A DNA stretch of 64,000 bases from Amphiura filiformis (lineage: Eukaryota > Echinodermata > Ophiuroidea > Amphilepidida > Amphiuridae), in NCBI RefSeq assembly GCF_039555335.1, contig NW_027305503.1, positions 787,501 to 851,500 of the forward strand, written 5' to 3'. How positions within the stretch are numbered: position 1 is the first letter of the stretch; each line of letters opens with the position of its first letter. Positions 23,583-35,404 of this stretch are shown one piece after another. A model generated the notes under the pieces. That model made no database searches. It was given only the letters and a program-made list of their open reading frames with translations, and was not told the DNA's origin. A program made the translations under genes and the position numbers.

Positions 23583-24188
23583 AGTGTAAAAACGTCGGTG
23601 TTAAAAGTAACACCGAGGGAGTTGATTTTAACACCGGGGTGGTGTTCTGAGAGGTCCACACTTTTTGGTGTTAATGAAACACTGCTAAGTGTTATTTTTA
23701 CACTACAAAAGTGTTATTTTGACACTGTATCCTGGTGTTAATTTGATCCTTTTTCCGGTGTTAATTTCCTATTCAACACCGCTGGGTGTTGATTTAATCC
23801 TTTTGCCTGAATTTCCTATATTCAACACCACTGTGGTGTAAATTTAACACCACTGGGTGTTGATGGAACATATTTAACACTATGGCGGTGTTCTGAGAGG
23901 TCCACACTCTTTGGTGTAGAAGTGACACTGGTACAGGTGTTGAAATTCTTATCTTTAATCATTGTTAACATCTTAATGAATGAGCGTGAATTATTTCTGT
24001 TGCTTCTGTTGGTTTCCACCCAAATAATAGATCACTTAGATCTACAAAAAAAGTCCATGCAGTGCACATTTAAGATTTTGTATTGACACCACGTGGTGTT
24101 AATCTAACAATCTAACACCGTAAATTAACACCAGAAGCTTCAACACCAGCCCGGTGTTGCATATTCAACACCGGATTTTTTGCAGTGT
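23583..24188. mobile_element. Second GGTGTT/AACACC-rich foldback element
   Basis: It starts agtgtaaaaacgtcggtgtt and ends caccggattttttgcagtgt, relatives of the element just upstream. Roughly twenty ggtgtt or aacacc hexamers occur inside, in both orientations; 23640-23700 and 23885-23930 repeat a ggtgttctgagaggtccaca block. Confidence 0.75.
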
Positions 24189-24363
24189 ACTTTCTGTGCT
24201 ATGCTACCTCTCTCCACTTTTACATGATGGGTCTGCACCGGAATTGTTTCTATAAAATTGGATGATTTGAGCATGTGGTCGAGATATGAGTTTTCTGATC
24301 TCAAGAAATATTGTGCGGTTCAACCAATTTTATTATGATGTCTCCAGAATGAACATTGTACCA

Positions 24364-24543
24364 ACCCAGCAAACACACACACAAAATCTCAAAGATTGTG
24401 TATACGTTCTTAAAACGTTATTGTAAAGAATTTTGTGAAAACATTTTTCCATCCCGTTTCATGAATGTTATTAAAACGCTTTTATACCCTTTATATAACC
24501 CGGCATTTTTACCCTTTCTGTAAACGTTTTATGTTTGCTGGGT
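24364..24543. mobile_element. MITE, CCCAGCAAACAC family, copy 1
   Basis: Starts cccagcaaacacac and ends gttttatgtttgctgggt; the interior has aaaacgtt blocks and tataacccggcattt. Short (180 bp) and diverged. Confidence 0.75.
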
Positions 24544-25216
24544 AGTTATCTCAGTTAGAAATGTCGTTCCCGTGCAGCTTTTTTGTTTTAGCGCACGAAG
24601 ATCAATGCGGTATAGTTCCCGAAAGCCTTTGCGAACTTAGCTCAGAATACGTCATCGTCGTTGGGCATAATAATTATTAGTGCGCGCGCAGTTCAACATG
24701 CGCAGTACATTGTACGCATGATGACGAAGACGAACACTAGCATGACTGGGTCCCGCAAAGTCAATTGGAGTATCGCATACATTGAATCATCTTTAAAACG
24801 AGTGTGTGACATGCACGTGTCCACAAAAGAGGTGTATTCTTTCACAACTCAGCAACATCCCCTTAATCATCTTGGTTACGCCTCTGCGCACTTTGGAGTC
24901 ATATATAAATCGTATTGTAGATATTCTCTTTAACTCATCATTAGAACGTCTTGTACATTTTTCATTGTGTTTTACAGTGTGTAAAATATTGAAGAGAACA
25001 AATAAATTGGTGCACTTTGTATAAAATGCACTGTATTTTAAAGAATGCAACACTTGATTGTGATCTCGTACATGTACATTCTGTAATACAAGGTACTACA
25101 ATATCAGAAACAAGAAGCTCGAATACTTTAATGGCCTAATTGGAAATGCCCCCCCCCCATCTCCATAGAATGTTGTACATGTAGGCTTCTCCATAGTCCA
25201 CTTGCCCATGTGCATA

Positions 25217-26265
25217 TACAGGCTGAGTCAAACAGAAGTAAACTCATGTTTGAGAAGCTGTAACTCAAGATCTGTAAAGAATCTGCTAAAAATGAAAATA
25301 CCACTGGAAAGAGCAAATTCTACACGTTTAAATAAAAAACAAATTGTTGCAATTGCTCACAGCAAACTCAAGTTATACTCATTTGAATACAACCATCCAT
25401 TTTTGTAGCTGCACACGGTTTCGGTTCCCAAGTAGGGGCCTACCTATTATATTGATTGGTAAGGCGCGATATTCAAATGCAAATAAAGTTCTGTGGCAGG
25501 TGTGGTTTCGATCAATAATTCCTACATGTTAAAGGGCTCTTTTCAATATGAATTTTACCTCATTGCACTACATTATAATAAAACGGGCCAAATGACAACA
25601 TGGCACCACAATTTACGGCACGGGATTGCACGTTTCTGTCGACGAAGTATCATGAAACTAAGAGTCCCACTGAAGTTCAGCGTCTTTTTCGTCTCCAATT
25701 TCCTACAGCTAACCGGGTTTCATGTATTAGGCAACGGTATATAAGAATGTAAACAAGCTCAATGTGCATGGGACACCAAGGAACAGACAGCCAGAAGCTT
25801 CTGGCAGACCACAAACTGCTAGATCACAAGTGAACATTGCTAGAGTTAGACATGCGTTATCAGCTCAATCCTTTACCCAACATTCCCCGATCAAGCTTCT
25901 GCCGGATCGTTCGTAAAGACTTGAATTGGTATCCCTACAAACTATAGTACCGTCATGGAATTTTATTGAATATCAATTAAAAGCAAAAGTTGTCTTTTCA
26001 ACAATAAATCCTGTTAGCACTTTGCTGATTCGTCGAAATTGTAATGGATGAAAATCAATCAGCCGTGTGCAGCTACAAAAATGGGTGATTGTATTCAAAT
26101 GAGTATAACTTTAATTTGCTGTGAGCAATTGCAACAATTCTTTTTATTATTTAGACGTGTAGAATTTGCTCTTTCCAGTGGTTGTTTTATTTTTAGCAGA
26201 TTCCTTGCAGATCTCGAGTTACATCCCCTCAAACATGAGTTTACTTCTTTTTGACTCAGCCTGTA
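25217..26265 (+). mobile_element. Degraded mariner-like transposon with approximately 190-bp inverted repeats
   Basis: The termini tacaggctgagtcaaa (25217) and tttgactcagcctgta (26250-26265) are inverted; complementarity continues for about 190 bp (aactcatgtttgagaagctg, gtagctgcacacgg). Between the arms lie remnants of a transposase N-terminus on the + strand (25640-25950), with frame breaks. It is flanked by TA-rich sequence as expected for mariner-type insertion, but a TA duplication cannot be proved. Confidence 0.75.
25640..25950 (+). pseudogene. Transposase N-terminal helix-turn-helix remnant (DUF4817-like)
   Basis: Translating across a few frame changes gives KSPTEVQRLFRLQFPTANRV, then GTPRNRQPEASGRPQTARSQ and NIARVRHAL. 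This order (SxxxVQRxFRxxFP, then a G.GRPrTARS.enI..VR segment) is the DNA-binding region of many mariner-like invertebrate transposases. Stops and shifts make it non-functional. The catalytic DDE part is missing. Confidence 0.65.
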
Positions 26266-26775
26266 CACTGGATACAAACCTCTGATTTGTATTAATTTGA
26301 GCACAGGTGATACATTCTCCACATCTAAATCTTTTGGTGACCATACTCCCTCTGTTTGCTTGCTCCCCAAGTGGACTACTGACTGTGGATTGCGGTTATA
26401 ATTCTTAACACGGATTGTCTATGGAAAGCTGTCCAATTTTCCGGACTACTAAAATTATAGGGACTACGAGTATGGTCACTGAAAAAATCTGATGTGGAAA
26501 ATCTATCAATCGTTCGCAAATTAATACAAATCGATGTTTTATGTATAAATGAAACAGCTAAAGTGTGTTCATGTACTTCTGGCGAGTGGACTACGGAAGG
26601 TAATGGCAAACGGCTTTGAAAAGAAATGATTGTCCTCTGTAGCCAATATATAGGCCTACGTTTATGTACGTAAAAATGTCAGTGGGATTCATCCGTATGT
26701 GAAAATTACTACGATATCTCTAATACTAGACAAAACTTGCATTTTTATTGTTTCGATGTACATGTTAATTCCCAG

Positions 26776-27463
26776 CAAACACAAAAACGTTTTAAAAACG
26801 TTTTAAATAAGTTATATTTTGGCTTTTGGTTTAGGTAAAAACGTTTTAATAAAATTAAAATGTCGGGTTATATAAAGGTCATGATAACGTTTTAAAACGT
26901 TTTGTATGAAAACACACTGCAACAATATCTTTAAATGTTTTCAAAAAATGTTATTGTAAACTATTTTTGCAAACATTTTTGCCAAATATTGTGTCAATAC
27001 TTAAATAACATTATGTTAAAATATTTGAACTCAGCAAACACAGAAATGTTCTTAAAATGTTTTCTTCAAACCTTTTAATAACATTTAAATGTCGGGTTAT
27101 ATAAAGGTCATTAAAACGTTTTTAAAACGTTATTGAAAATATTTTGGGCAAACATTTTTCGCAAAATATTTTTTCAACCCCAAAATAACATTCTGTTCAG
27201 AATGTTTTGTATCAAGTTTTCAAGAATATTTTTGGAATGTTATTAAAACGTTTTTATGCCCTTTATATAACCCGACATTTAAACGTTTTCTGTAAAACAT
27301 TTTTGTTTGCTGAGCAGTAGATTATCAAAAAATGTTTTTAAGGTTATGAAAACGTTTTATACTCTTAATATACCCTTTATATAACCCGACATTTAAACGT
27401 TTTCTGACAACCTTTTATAACCTTTTGCGAATGATGTCGAAAACGTTTTGTGTTTGCTGGGTT
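26776..27463. mobile_element. CCCAGCAAACAC family elements, tandem/nested
   Basis: Starts cccagcaaacacaaaaacgt and ends gttttgtgtttgctgggt. Internal ends (cagcaaacacagaaatgtt near 27032; catttttgtttgctgagcag near 27299) show two or three copies fused or nested. Repeated blocks: aaaacgttttaaa and tatataacccgacatttaaa. Confidence 0.8.
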
Positions 27464-27542
27464 ATTAGTAGCAGTCAAAATATCGACCTGTTTTAATGCC
27501 CTGTTTTGTACATCTGTATAATACGGTTAAAGGGTGTCTCTG

Positions 27543-27928
27543 GCAATCATAACATTATGCCTTATATGTTAGAAAAATTATTATCAAGCACGAATCACAT
27601 GGTTTTATTTAAAACAAACTTATATTGACGAATAAAACGAATAAAAACGGTCGGCTCTCAACACGCGATACTCAAAATTCCCGCGCCGAAATTGTCTAAG
27701 TGCAATGACGTAATGGTTATTTGTACTCAATTGTCGTCAGCCTTCATTGTATTACTAGGACGTCATTGCACTCGGCCATTTTGGCGCCCGGGAATTTTGA
27801 ATATCGCATGTTGAGTACCGGATGTTGTTATTCACTTTTATGGTCACTATGAGTTTGTTTTAAATAAAACCACGTGATTCGTGCTTGATAATTATTTTTC
27901 TCACATATAAGGCATGATGTTGTGATTG
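27543..27928. mobile_element. Palindromic element with approximately 78-bp arms
   Basis: The left arm 27543-27620 (ttatgccttatatgttagaa, caagcacgaatcacatggtt) is inverted at 27853-27928. A second inverted pair lies inside (tcaaaattcccgcgccgaaa against cggcgcccgggaattttga-type sequence; gcaatgacgtaa against gacgtcattgc). A relative is at about 55205-55420. Confidence 0.8.
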
Positions 27929-28213
27929 GTGGAGACTTAACACTATAACATATTTTGTCATTTATATCACTACCGTAAACACTGGCAAACGTTTGCCTAA
28001 TGGCGCACCTGGGCTCCTTTGCCTTGGAGTAAATTTCATGTACAAATAGAGAGCTCCCTCCTCTAAAAATCCCAACAAGAATTAAGGGTATACATTGTAT
28101 GTGGTGGGATTTTTATGGTAGGGCACTTTTAGTTTGTGTCTAAAATTCCTGATATGTCGAGGGAGCCCATAGCGCCATTTGGCGAACGTTTACGGTATTA
28201 ACACACAACATAA

Positions 28214-28533
28214 CCCCGGTGGGGGGTACTCAGTACAAATAACCATACGGGGACGTGCCGCAAACATGGGTAGGATTTTCAGCCTTCTGGTATATCAATG
28301 ACCCCTTTTTCAAAGCCTATTTTGGTATATGAATGGGTCCTTTTTTCAAAATTTTGGGAAAATTTGTAAAAACTAAGACAATTTTGGGTAAATTCGGCCA
28401 AAAATTTTGACTTTTGGTATATCAATGGGTCCAAATTTCTTGAAAAATTGGTATATTTATGGGTCTACTTCCAAAATCTCAGCGGCACGTCCCTACCAAA
28501 AACAAACTTGAGTACCCCAAGCCCCCCCCCCGG
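28214..28533. mobile_element. MITE, CCCCGG-GGGTACTCA family
   Basis: The left end ccggtggggggtactca and right end tgagtaccccaagccccccc are inverted; gggacgtgccgc and gcggcacgtccc form the next pair. The interior repeats ggtatatcaatggg/ggtatatgaatgggtcc. Confidence 0.8.
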
Positions 28534-29747
28534 AACATAACACGTCTAGAGAGACATTTTAACACGCACAAAATATTAATATCGTAACATGTTTATATCA
28601 GCAATAATTAACATGCTGGAGCGGTAGTAATTAGTGGTAAAATGCCCCTGTAAAGGGGCTGCACAACATCTTGTGTAACGCCTCCTATTCTTGTACGTGT
28701 AACATATAGCGTGTTGAAGTTTAAAAAAACAAAAAGTGTTATCAGTATAATTATTAACACTTTTTAGAGTGTACTGTGTTTTGAATTTGGAAGCAGACTT
28801 GTACAAAAACCCAAGTAAAAACACAGAAATGTTAATTTTAAGAAATTTAAGTCAACGTTTTGGTAAACTTTAATACTTAGAATAAAACTTCCTTTTAATT
28901 TAATAACCTTTCTTGAAAATTTACTTTGACCTTTGAATGTAACCTCTGACCTACGGCATAGGCCTATGACCCCTATTAAGTGTAACTTGGTTGGGGACAA
29001 GAATTTCTTTTCATTTAAAGGGTAGCTAATCCTGGCTGCATACCGTATTCTAGACTGTGATCATGATGACGGAAGACCCTCAACAAACACAAAACGTGTA
29101 TTAAAAGTACAAGGTTACCAGAAAACGTTTAAATGTCGGTTAACTGCCATTAGTGTTGGCAAAATATTTTTGGAAAACGTATGCAAAAAAGTATTTTACA
29201 ATAACACTTTGATATCATAAACAAATTCTTGTCTTTATCAAACAAAATATTTCGAAATGTTTTCAATTTTCATGACCATTTTCATGTTTATTGACACCAA
29301 GATGAATATGTATAATGCTCTTTAAACGTCTTGACTAAAACCATCAAAGCTTGCTAAGAACACGTTTTTGTTTACTCGGTCATTAGAACTATAGTCCAGC
29401 TGCCGGCCATTTTTACCTCGTTTTGATGTCACGTGGTTTTAATTTTGTATGAATTTTACTTCTCAAGACAAAAAAGACAAGAAACTGACAAAAATATCCC
29501 TCTCGTCAAAAGAGTTTTGGGAGTTGAAAGACAAAAAGGTCGAATGACACATTGGGAAAAATCTGAGAATACTTATGGTTGTTTATAACCATATGTCTTT
29601 GGACATTTGGCTTCACTGAATGAAGGGACTGACATTAACCCCCATTATAATGTATATTAATTTTTAATTGGTTGTCTTGAGAAGCAACATCTTTGACCCA
29701 GAGTCAACAAGTTTTTCTCAGTAATTCTAATTACCATTAGGCATACA
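28534..29747. other. Intergenic stretch before the methyltransferase-like gene
   Basis: No exon recognised. A degraded relative of the AACGTTTT family (caacaaacacaaaacgtgta at 29082; cacgtttttgtttactcgg near 29362) occupies about 29082-29382. ATTAAA in minus orientation at 29663-29668 lies about 80 bases after the stop of the minus-strand gene and could be its poly(A) signal. Confidence 0.4.
29663..29668 (-). terminator. Candidate polyadenylation signal ATTAAA (minus)
   Basis: On the minus strand this reads ATTAAA, about 80 bases past the stop codon of the methyltransferase-like gene. Confidence 0.3.
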
Positions 29748-30547
29748 TCAAAACAGAATTCTCTCTTTGTCTTGCACCTTTTGTTCCATTTCACGCACAT
29801 GCGCATACAAATCAGGAGTCACTTTCAGCGTGTATTTCATATCTCCCGCTACTCCCGGATATGGCATCGCATCAGATGCTCCGCACCGTTGAATGCTGGG
29901 ATACCCGCAATTAACTAACGGATGAGTTGCAGTTACAAACAGCAGCCTATCATAGAATTCCACCATGTCGCCTTGATACTTGAGCATTCCTTCCGTAAGT
30001 TCACGTATCCCAGACTGCACTTGGCAATTGCTTATCACTTCCATCTGAGGAGGGAACTTTTCTTTCAACATCGCGAGCCATTTTGTCTTTGGCATTACTA
30101 TTGGTATAGTCTCAACCTCCCATTTCACGTCAACTTTTATAGCTTGTAAATTTTTGATTATCTTAATGTATGGTTCATCCACATCCTCGTCGCTAAATCT
30201 TCTAGACGCTTCAGAGAAAAATGGAAGCGTTGCCATGGGACCCGGTCGATGTATAATCAAAATCCGTCCAAATTTGGTCAAAGTTTTCATGATGTGAGAA
30301 AAGGTCTCTGCGGGATGTGTAAAATGCTCCACGGAATCTTTCAGCAGGATTTTATCAAATGGCGGTTCCTTGTCGTCGGTCATATCGTCGGCGAGTTGTC
30401 GGAAGTACTCCTCAGCACCGACGTGTGCTATTTTAAAGGGTAGCATTCGTTGGTTAGGTGTCTGTTCGTAGTGGATTAGACCAGGAAAGATGTTGACCAT
30501 TGGTTGCATTAGACAAAACTTGTTCTTGATCTTACTGGCTAGACTAC
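29748..30547 (-). CDS. Methyltransferase-like protein, exon 2 (C-terminal)
   Basis: Second of two exons; with 34589-34334 it gives 351 codons. The acceptor cactcttctag lies just upstream on the minus strand (ends at 30548), and the first two bases complete Gly86 of the protein, so motif I reads across the join: FAYVGASKG then SLASKIKNKF. Downstream motifs fit a class I SAM-dependent methyltransferase: KIAHVGAEEYF (after strand 3), PFDKILLKDSVEHFTHP (strand 4) and LTKFGRILIIHRPG (strand 5). The strand-2 end, where an acidic residue normally holds the ribose, reads FCLMQP. The remaining approximately 150 residues are conserved-looking but not a domain I recognise. Substrate unknown. Enzymatic activity is unproven. 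Confidence 0.8.
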
Positions 30548-30593
30548 CTAGAAGAGTGTAAAAGTTTTACAAAATTTAAAAAAAAATATTTAT

Positions 30594-31350
30594 TAAAGGT
30601 CCGTGACCCGATCGACAGCATCATCCCCCGATTTTTTTCATTGTTGATGAGGTTTTGGTATCACATAATAGATACTATTTTTCTCATTACTATCCTGAAA
30701 TTTGACGCTCCAAGTCGATGTATTTCCGGAGAAATCATGAATCACAGCGGTTTTTACAGGTATACCAGTTTGTAAACAATAAAAATTACTTCGGATCATG
30801 GGAAGAGAAAAAAGCGAACTACGCTAAGTGCGGAGGAGACGGTCCGCCGTATATAATTAAAACAATTCCTTGATTATTTCAGTTGGTGAAATAGCTCAAT
30901 TGGCTAGCGCGCCGTTCTTTTACCCAAGAGGTACCCGGTTCAAAACCCGGTATCGGAAGGTTTTTTTCCTCTCCATTTTAACCCAAACTTTTTTATATTA
31001 ATTTGAAATGTACATATTGCAAGGGGAAATATATTTTGTTTCCTTTTTTTTCTGAAACGGTACGAAAAAACAAAAAACAAACAAATATTTTCCGTTCAAT
31101 ACGGCTACGGGCCGGGCATTGCAGCATGTCAGCATTCGTCATACGAACGGGAATTGTTGTTGTTGCATGCCTACCCAGAATGCAATTCACGTATACAAGG
31201 TATTGGATTGCAAATTTAGCTATTTATTCACATTTACGCTGAAAATGCTCTCGTTTTTTCACAAAGCAGCATAAAGGGGGAGATATTTGATATTATTATG
31301 TAATTTTAAAGACAATCCATATCCAAAACCAATAGGGTTACCCCCTTTAA
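30594..31350. mobile_element. Intronic element with TTAAAGG termini carrying a tRNA-like head
   Basis: The left end ttaaaggtccgtgacccgat and right end atagggttaccccctttaag are imperfect inverted repeats. It holds the tRNA-like sequence at 30884-30960. It lies in the intron of the methyltransferase-like gene, close to the acceptor of exon 2. Boundaries are tentative. Confidence 0.45.
30884..30960 (+). repeat. tRNA-like SINE head
   Basis: The A box TAGCTCAATTGG and B box GGTTCAAAACC are both near consensus and properly spaced. Acceptor stem pairing is absent and the T stem has a mismatch, so a working tRNA is unlikely; a tRNA-derived SINE head is favoured. Confidence 0.6.
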
Positions 31351-32567
31351 GTTATCAACATACATAAATAGGCATGCCATTATATAATAAAAATTCCTTT
31401 AAAAAAGGAATGTGGCGCCCAATGTGAACTTGGACGTGATATGGTGAATTCCATGGTGTGTAGATTTGGTATTATAATGATTTTTCTACATGTAGGGAAG
31501 AGTAGAAGATGATCAAATGCAAGAGAAATGTGTTTGATTGGGGAAGGTGTTCTGACAATCCAAATATAAACTTAGTCCACCTCAAATGACCTGTAACAAT
31601 TTGTGATTGACATTACTTAATTCACCTCGGATGACTTTGATATGACATTCAACATTTTCGCGCTTACACCAATCATATATCCATAACAATTTAACTCTTA
31701 CAACTTCCTGTCAACTCTCTAATTTAAAACTTTAAATTTCAGTCTGTTTGCCTTTTCTGTCTTGTGCCATTTAGTACACTACAGTTTGTTACAATAATTA
31801 AGATAAGCAAACATTGCTGGATAGATAACAGGATTTAGTTATTTACTTAATCCAATCATGGAGTAACCGCTATATAGATTCTATGGTAATTAGCAAACAA
31901 AAGCCATCAGTTTAAGAAAGCTCGTTAATTGATCTTAACACTATGGACCATAAGAGTCTCATCCCAATGGCATAGTCCAATAACCTCAATTACATAATCA
32001 TAGTGCAAAATTTGACCTCAAGTTGCAGAGTATGAGTTTGTGTACAAAGGATGAATGTACAAATGTATTAGGGTTTAAGAACTGTTCCCATGATAGATGA
32101 GCATGTTGTGGATCCTAGTGTGTGGTCAAATGTCACCGTCTATCGGGTTCTAAGGCACACGGTAAACTGGTTGAACGCATAAAGGTCAGGATTTATTTGG
32201 TGTTTTTATAAATCCTAATTTTGTATTTTAAACAAAGAATATACGCTCACCATTTTATCCCGTGCATATCAGAAAACAATAATAAAATAAAATCCAAGCA
32301 AATTGTGGTTTTATTTCTGAGCTGGGCATAATTTTAGCAAAACAATTGCGAAGGCAATCTAGCAAGAGTGAAATTAGAAGCCGTTCACAAGTCATGCCTA
32401 TATTGTGGCCCCTCCGTAGAGGGCGCCACAAAAACAGTATCAAATATATTAAGGGGAAACAAAGTATACAAAAGTGCAGAATGTCGGTTGGGGCGAACTC
32501 CTTTTTAAAGGCAATTCTTGTTCAGAAATTCTTGTTAAGAGTTCTTGTCCTGCTCGAGCAACTTGCT
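31351..32567. other. Intron DNA of the methyltransferase-like gene
   Basis: No repeat with clear ends was recognised except a short hairpin around 32405-32430 (gtggcccctccgtagagggcgccac). No additional exon fits the phase-1 join. Confidence 0.4.
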
Positions 32568-32568
32568 C

Positions 32569-33524
32569 CCCCGGGGGGGGGGGGGCACTCCCACTTTGGA
32601 GGTGACACGTATGTAGGGCTGTTAAGACCCCCTTCAGTTTCAGCGTCGCTCTCACCCAAAGACCCCATATTTTTTTACGAACACATGTTCTGTCACCCAA
32701 AGACCCCTTATTTTTCCATTTGATCTGTCACCCAAAGACCCTTACTTTTCAATTTGAACAGCAACTTTCATTTATCACTGATTTTGTTACCTATTTTTGA
32801 AAAAACTAAGAAATTTGCAGCCTTTTTGAACTCGATTTTCGAAGTTTTTTGACGCTGTTCACAAGCAAACTTCTGTACAAATTCAACTTATGCAAATGAA
32901 TCAACCACAGCTCATTATAACCCAATGACATCACCAGCTCAAATTACATCCCATTGAAATATGTAACTGTTGTAAGTGGAACCAATATTACTCAAATTTC
33001 AAGGCCTTTTTGTAAAAAAATTTCAGAGATTTTCAAAGTTTTTTAACGGAAGTTTAAGGTTTATTCAAGCTACTTGTGTAGAAAGTACAAGTGGAGACAG
33101 TCAAATGTTGATGGACAAACATAATATGCATGAGCATTTTTCATAGTCCAGAACCAATTTTCTTGAAAATCCATGCACCTGATTGGTCAGTTCAGTGCAT
33201 GGGGTTGTAATGTGAGCAGCTCTGTGTGTACTGTTGGTTGGTGGTTTCCCAACTGTGCAATTGAACATCATGGTGGTGGTACCTGGTGTGTTCTCTTAAT
33301 TATTTGTACAGTGCCAATGGTGCAAGTTTGATTAGTGCTGTTTTTTGTCATTTTCTCACCCAATGACCCCATATTTTTTACATTTTGCTCTCACCGAATG
33401 CCAAAAATCATGCTCTCACCCAATGACCCCATATTTGTTACATTTTGTTCTCACCGAATGCCCCTTAGTGCGAAAGTACCAGCCCTACACCTATATCCAT
33501 TTCATATTGAAGTGCCCCCCCGGG
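32569..33524. mobile_element. GGGGGGCACT-type inverted-repeat element
   Basis: The left end ccgggggggg ... cactcccact and right end gaagtgcccccccggg are inverted; gtagggctgtt and agccctacacc form the next pair. The interior has tandem blocks tcacccaaagacccc (left) and ctcacccaatgacccc (right), same sense. Not coding. Confidence 0.75.
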
Positions 33525-33868
33525 CTTGATGTATTTATATATTTTCTGTATCTCTGAAGAGAGAAGGAGAGGAACAGGAGTATACAGGAGAAGCATGTGT
33601 AAAACTTATTAACCCTTTTCTAAACACATCCTTGCTAAAAACATGACCAAAAATTAAATATACACTGTACACCCATCACATTGCAGTATGTAAATGTATG
33701 CACAGAAGACTAAAGTCTTAGTTCCCCTGCTGGTCAGTTGCTACTGTTTTTGTTTGTCTTTAGCTGTAATACCTATTGATTGATAATGTAGGCCTACGGT
33801 GTACTATCGAACAATTGAACATTAATGGAAATTTGACATAACATAATGTCATGAAAATGTAGTAATAC

Positions 33869-34298
33869 CAGCAAACACAAAAATGATTTTAAATATTATA
33901 AGCGTGTTTTGATTTTGATCGTGTTATATAGATGAGTTGACTTCTGACGTCAATGCCTGGCAGTTTTCGCACGCATCATCACAATTTCCATTGTTTTTTT
34001 GCCTGGCAGTTTGCGCGCGCATCATATTTTGTTCAGGGCTCGTGTTTTTTAAAACCCCCACCACATCACAATAAGGCTATAAGTGAAGTGGTTGCATGGG
34101 GTTCACTCAAGCATATCGATATACCAGTCCCTTGCCTTTGTCGATAAACATTGAGGTCAACTCATCTAGGCCCGTTCGTGCTTCACTGTATTTGCGGTAA
34201 ATTGCGTTACATGCATTGCAGTCTTAACAGGAGTTGCGGCAGAAATGATCGATAGATAGGTAACGCAACGCATATGCATTAACGGATGTTTGCTGGGC
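33869..34298. mobile_element. CCAGCAAACAC family element with a nested palindrome
   Basis: Outer ends are ccagcaaacacaaaaatgat and gtttgctggg. Inside, gatgagttgac (about 33932) and gtcaactcatc (about 34156) bound a nested inverted-repeat insertion of about 230 bp, with cctggcagtttncgc repeated in direct orientation. Confidence 0.7.
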
Positions 34299-34333
34299 TG
34301 CCAAACACAGTTTTTAGAGTGTAATCAGCTTAC

Positions 34334-34589
34334 CTTTACTAGCGCCAACATACGCAAATCTATCATGCGTATCCAACTCCAGATGTGTGTGAATCAACCG
34401 ATATAGATTCTCCTCATAAACATCACCAAAACTACACAATTCCTTGTCTTGGTCTCCTGGGCTTGGGATCTGCAGCTTGTTTTGCCAGTGTTCTGTTATA
34501 ACGCTAAATGGCTGAGGACTTTGTGGTAAATTGCGCGGTGACGCTAATGGTAGGCCTACTGCGTTCGTCGACGACATGTTGGAAGTCAT
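34334..34589 (-). CDS. Methyltransferase-like protein, exon 1 (N-terminal)
   Basis: Codes for residues 1-85 plus the first base of Gly86. The donor gtaagc starts at 34333. The N-terminal approximately 45 residues are Ser/Pro-rich; then EENLYRLIHTHLELDTHDRF leads into motif I, AYVGASKG. Start choice: ATG at 34589 has A at -3 (aacaATGA); ATG at 34577 is an alternative. A farther in-frame ATG at 34724 follows a TGA directly but would add a 45-residue Gln/Ser-rich leader without features, so I read that part as 5' UTR. Exon lengths 256 and 800 sum to 352 codons with stop. No TATA box was recognised. Confidence 0.75.
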
Positions 34590-35234
34590 TGTTGAGGATT
34601 GGTAGGTATAGTGACGATTTGTTTTGCTTAAGACCTTTGATGGTCGGAGTTGGTTTATTAACACAAGAAGTGACCACTGCGAAAACTGGAACTGATCGAA
34701 GTACGAATGTTTATTTGCTTGCATTCATCAACTGTTGCATACGGGATTGCATCTTGCTCATCTTATTAAATTGTTGCGTCTTAACAAGTTTGTGTATCTT
34801 GTAGTCTCGCCAGCGTAATGTAAATATGGAGAGATCGTGTTCAAATAGTAATCTCTATAGCTATCTATGCGAATTAACTTCTTATATTGACAGTTGTCAT
34901 AAATGTGTTATTCCATGTTTGCATATTACAACACGGGAGTCTGCAGAAAGGAAATAAACCCTGAGAAGAACTGTGATCTTTACTTCGTAAGTATTAATTA
35001 AAAGAAAACAAAGAAGTTGTGTACTGCTTTCTCTGACTAGATACGAAGTGTGACTGTTATTCAGCTCGTTATCAGGGGTCTTCTGAAAAGAAAAAAAAGA
35101 GAAAAGTTAAGTTAACGAAATCTAGGAATGAAGGGGGGGTAGCCTAAGTAAGAATGTTGTAATTATCCGCATGGTGGTTGAATTTCAAAAAAATAATCCT
35201 TAACCAGGAATCAAATAATGGTCAAATTTTTGCC

Positions 35235-35380
35235 TAAGGATTTTACTTTATTTTTATTTTATTTATTTTTTTATTATAGGCCTATTGTTTTCTCTCTATT
35301 TCCTAAAGTATGCCTCGAATATTTTCACTTTACGATGGTCAGTCAAATATGAAAGACGTTTTCGAAAATTATTATAAAAG
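35235..35380 (+). repeat. Direct repeat flanking a foldback element, left copy
   Basis: Near-identical to about 36030-36180: ggttttactttattt/ggattttactttattt, tttcctaaagtatgcctc, gatggtcagtcaaatatgaa, agacgttttcgaaaattat. The pair brackets the foldback at 35405-36020. An open frame from 35310 reads MPRIFSLYDGQSNMKDVFEN but no family was recognised. Confidence 0.8.
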
Positions 35381-35404
35381 AAGAGAAAGTGTAATTAAGG
35401 GAAC

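Noticed and set aside
29922..30443. Plus-strand frames of 75 and 64 codons
   Set aside because: They are antisense shadows of the methyltransferase-like exon.
30884..30960. Functional tRNA on the plus strand
   Set aside because: No acceptor stem and a mismatched T stem; kept as SINE-like.
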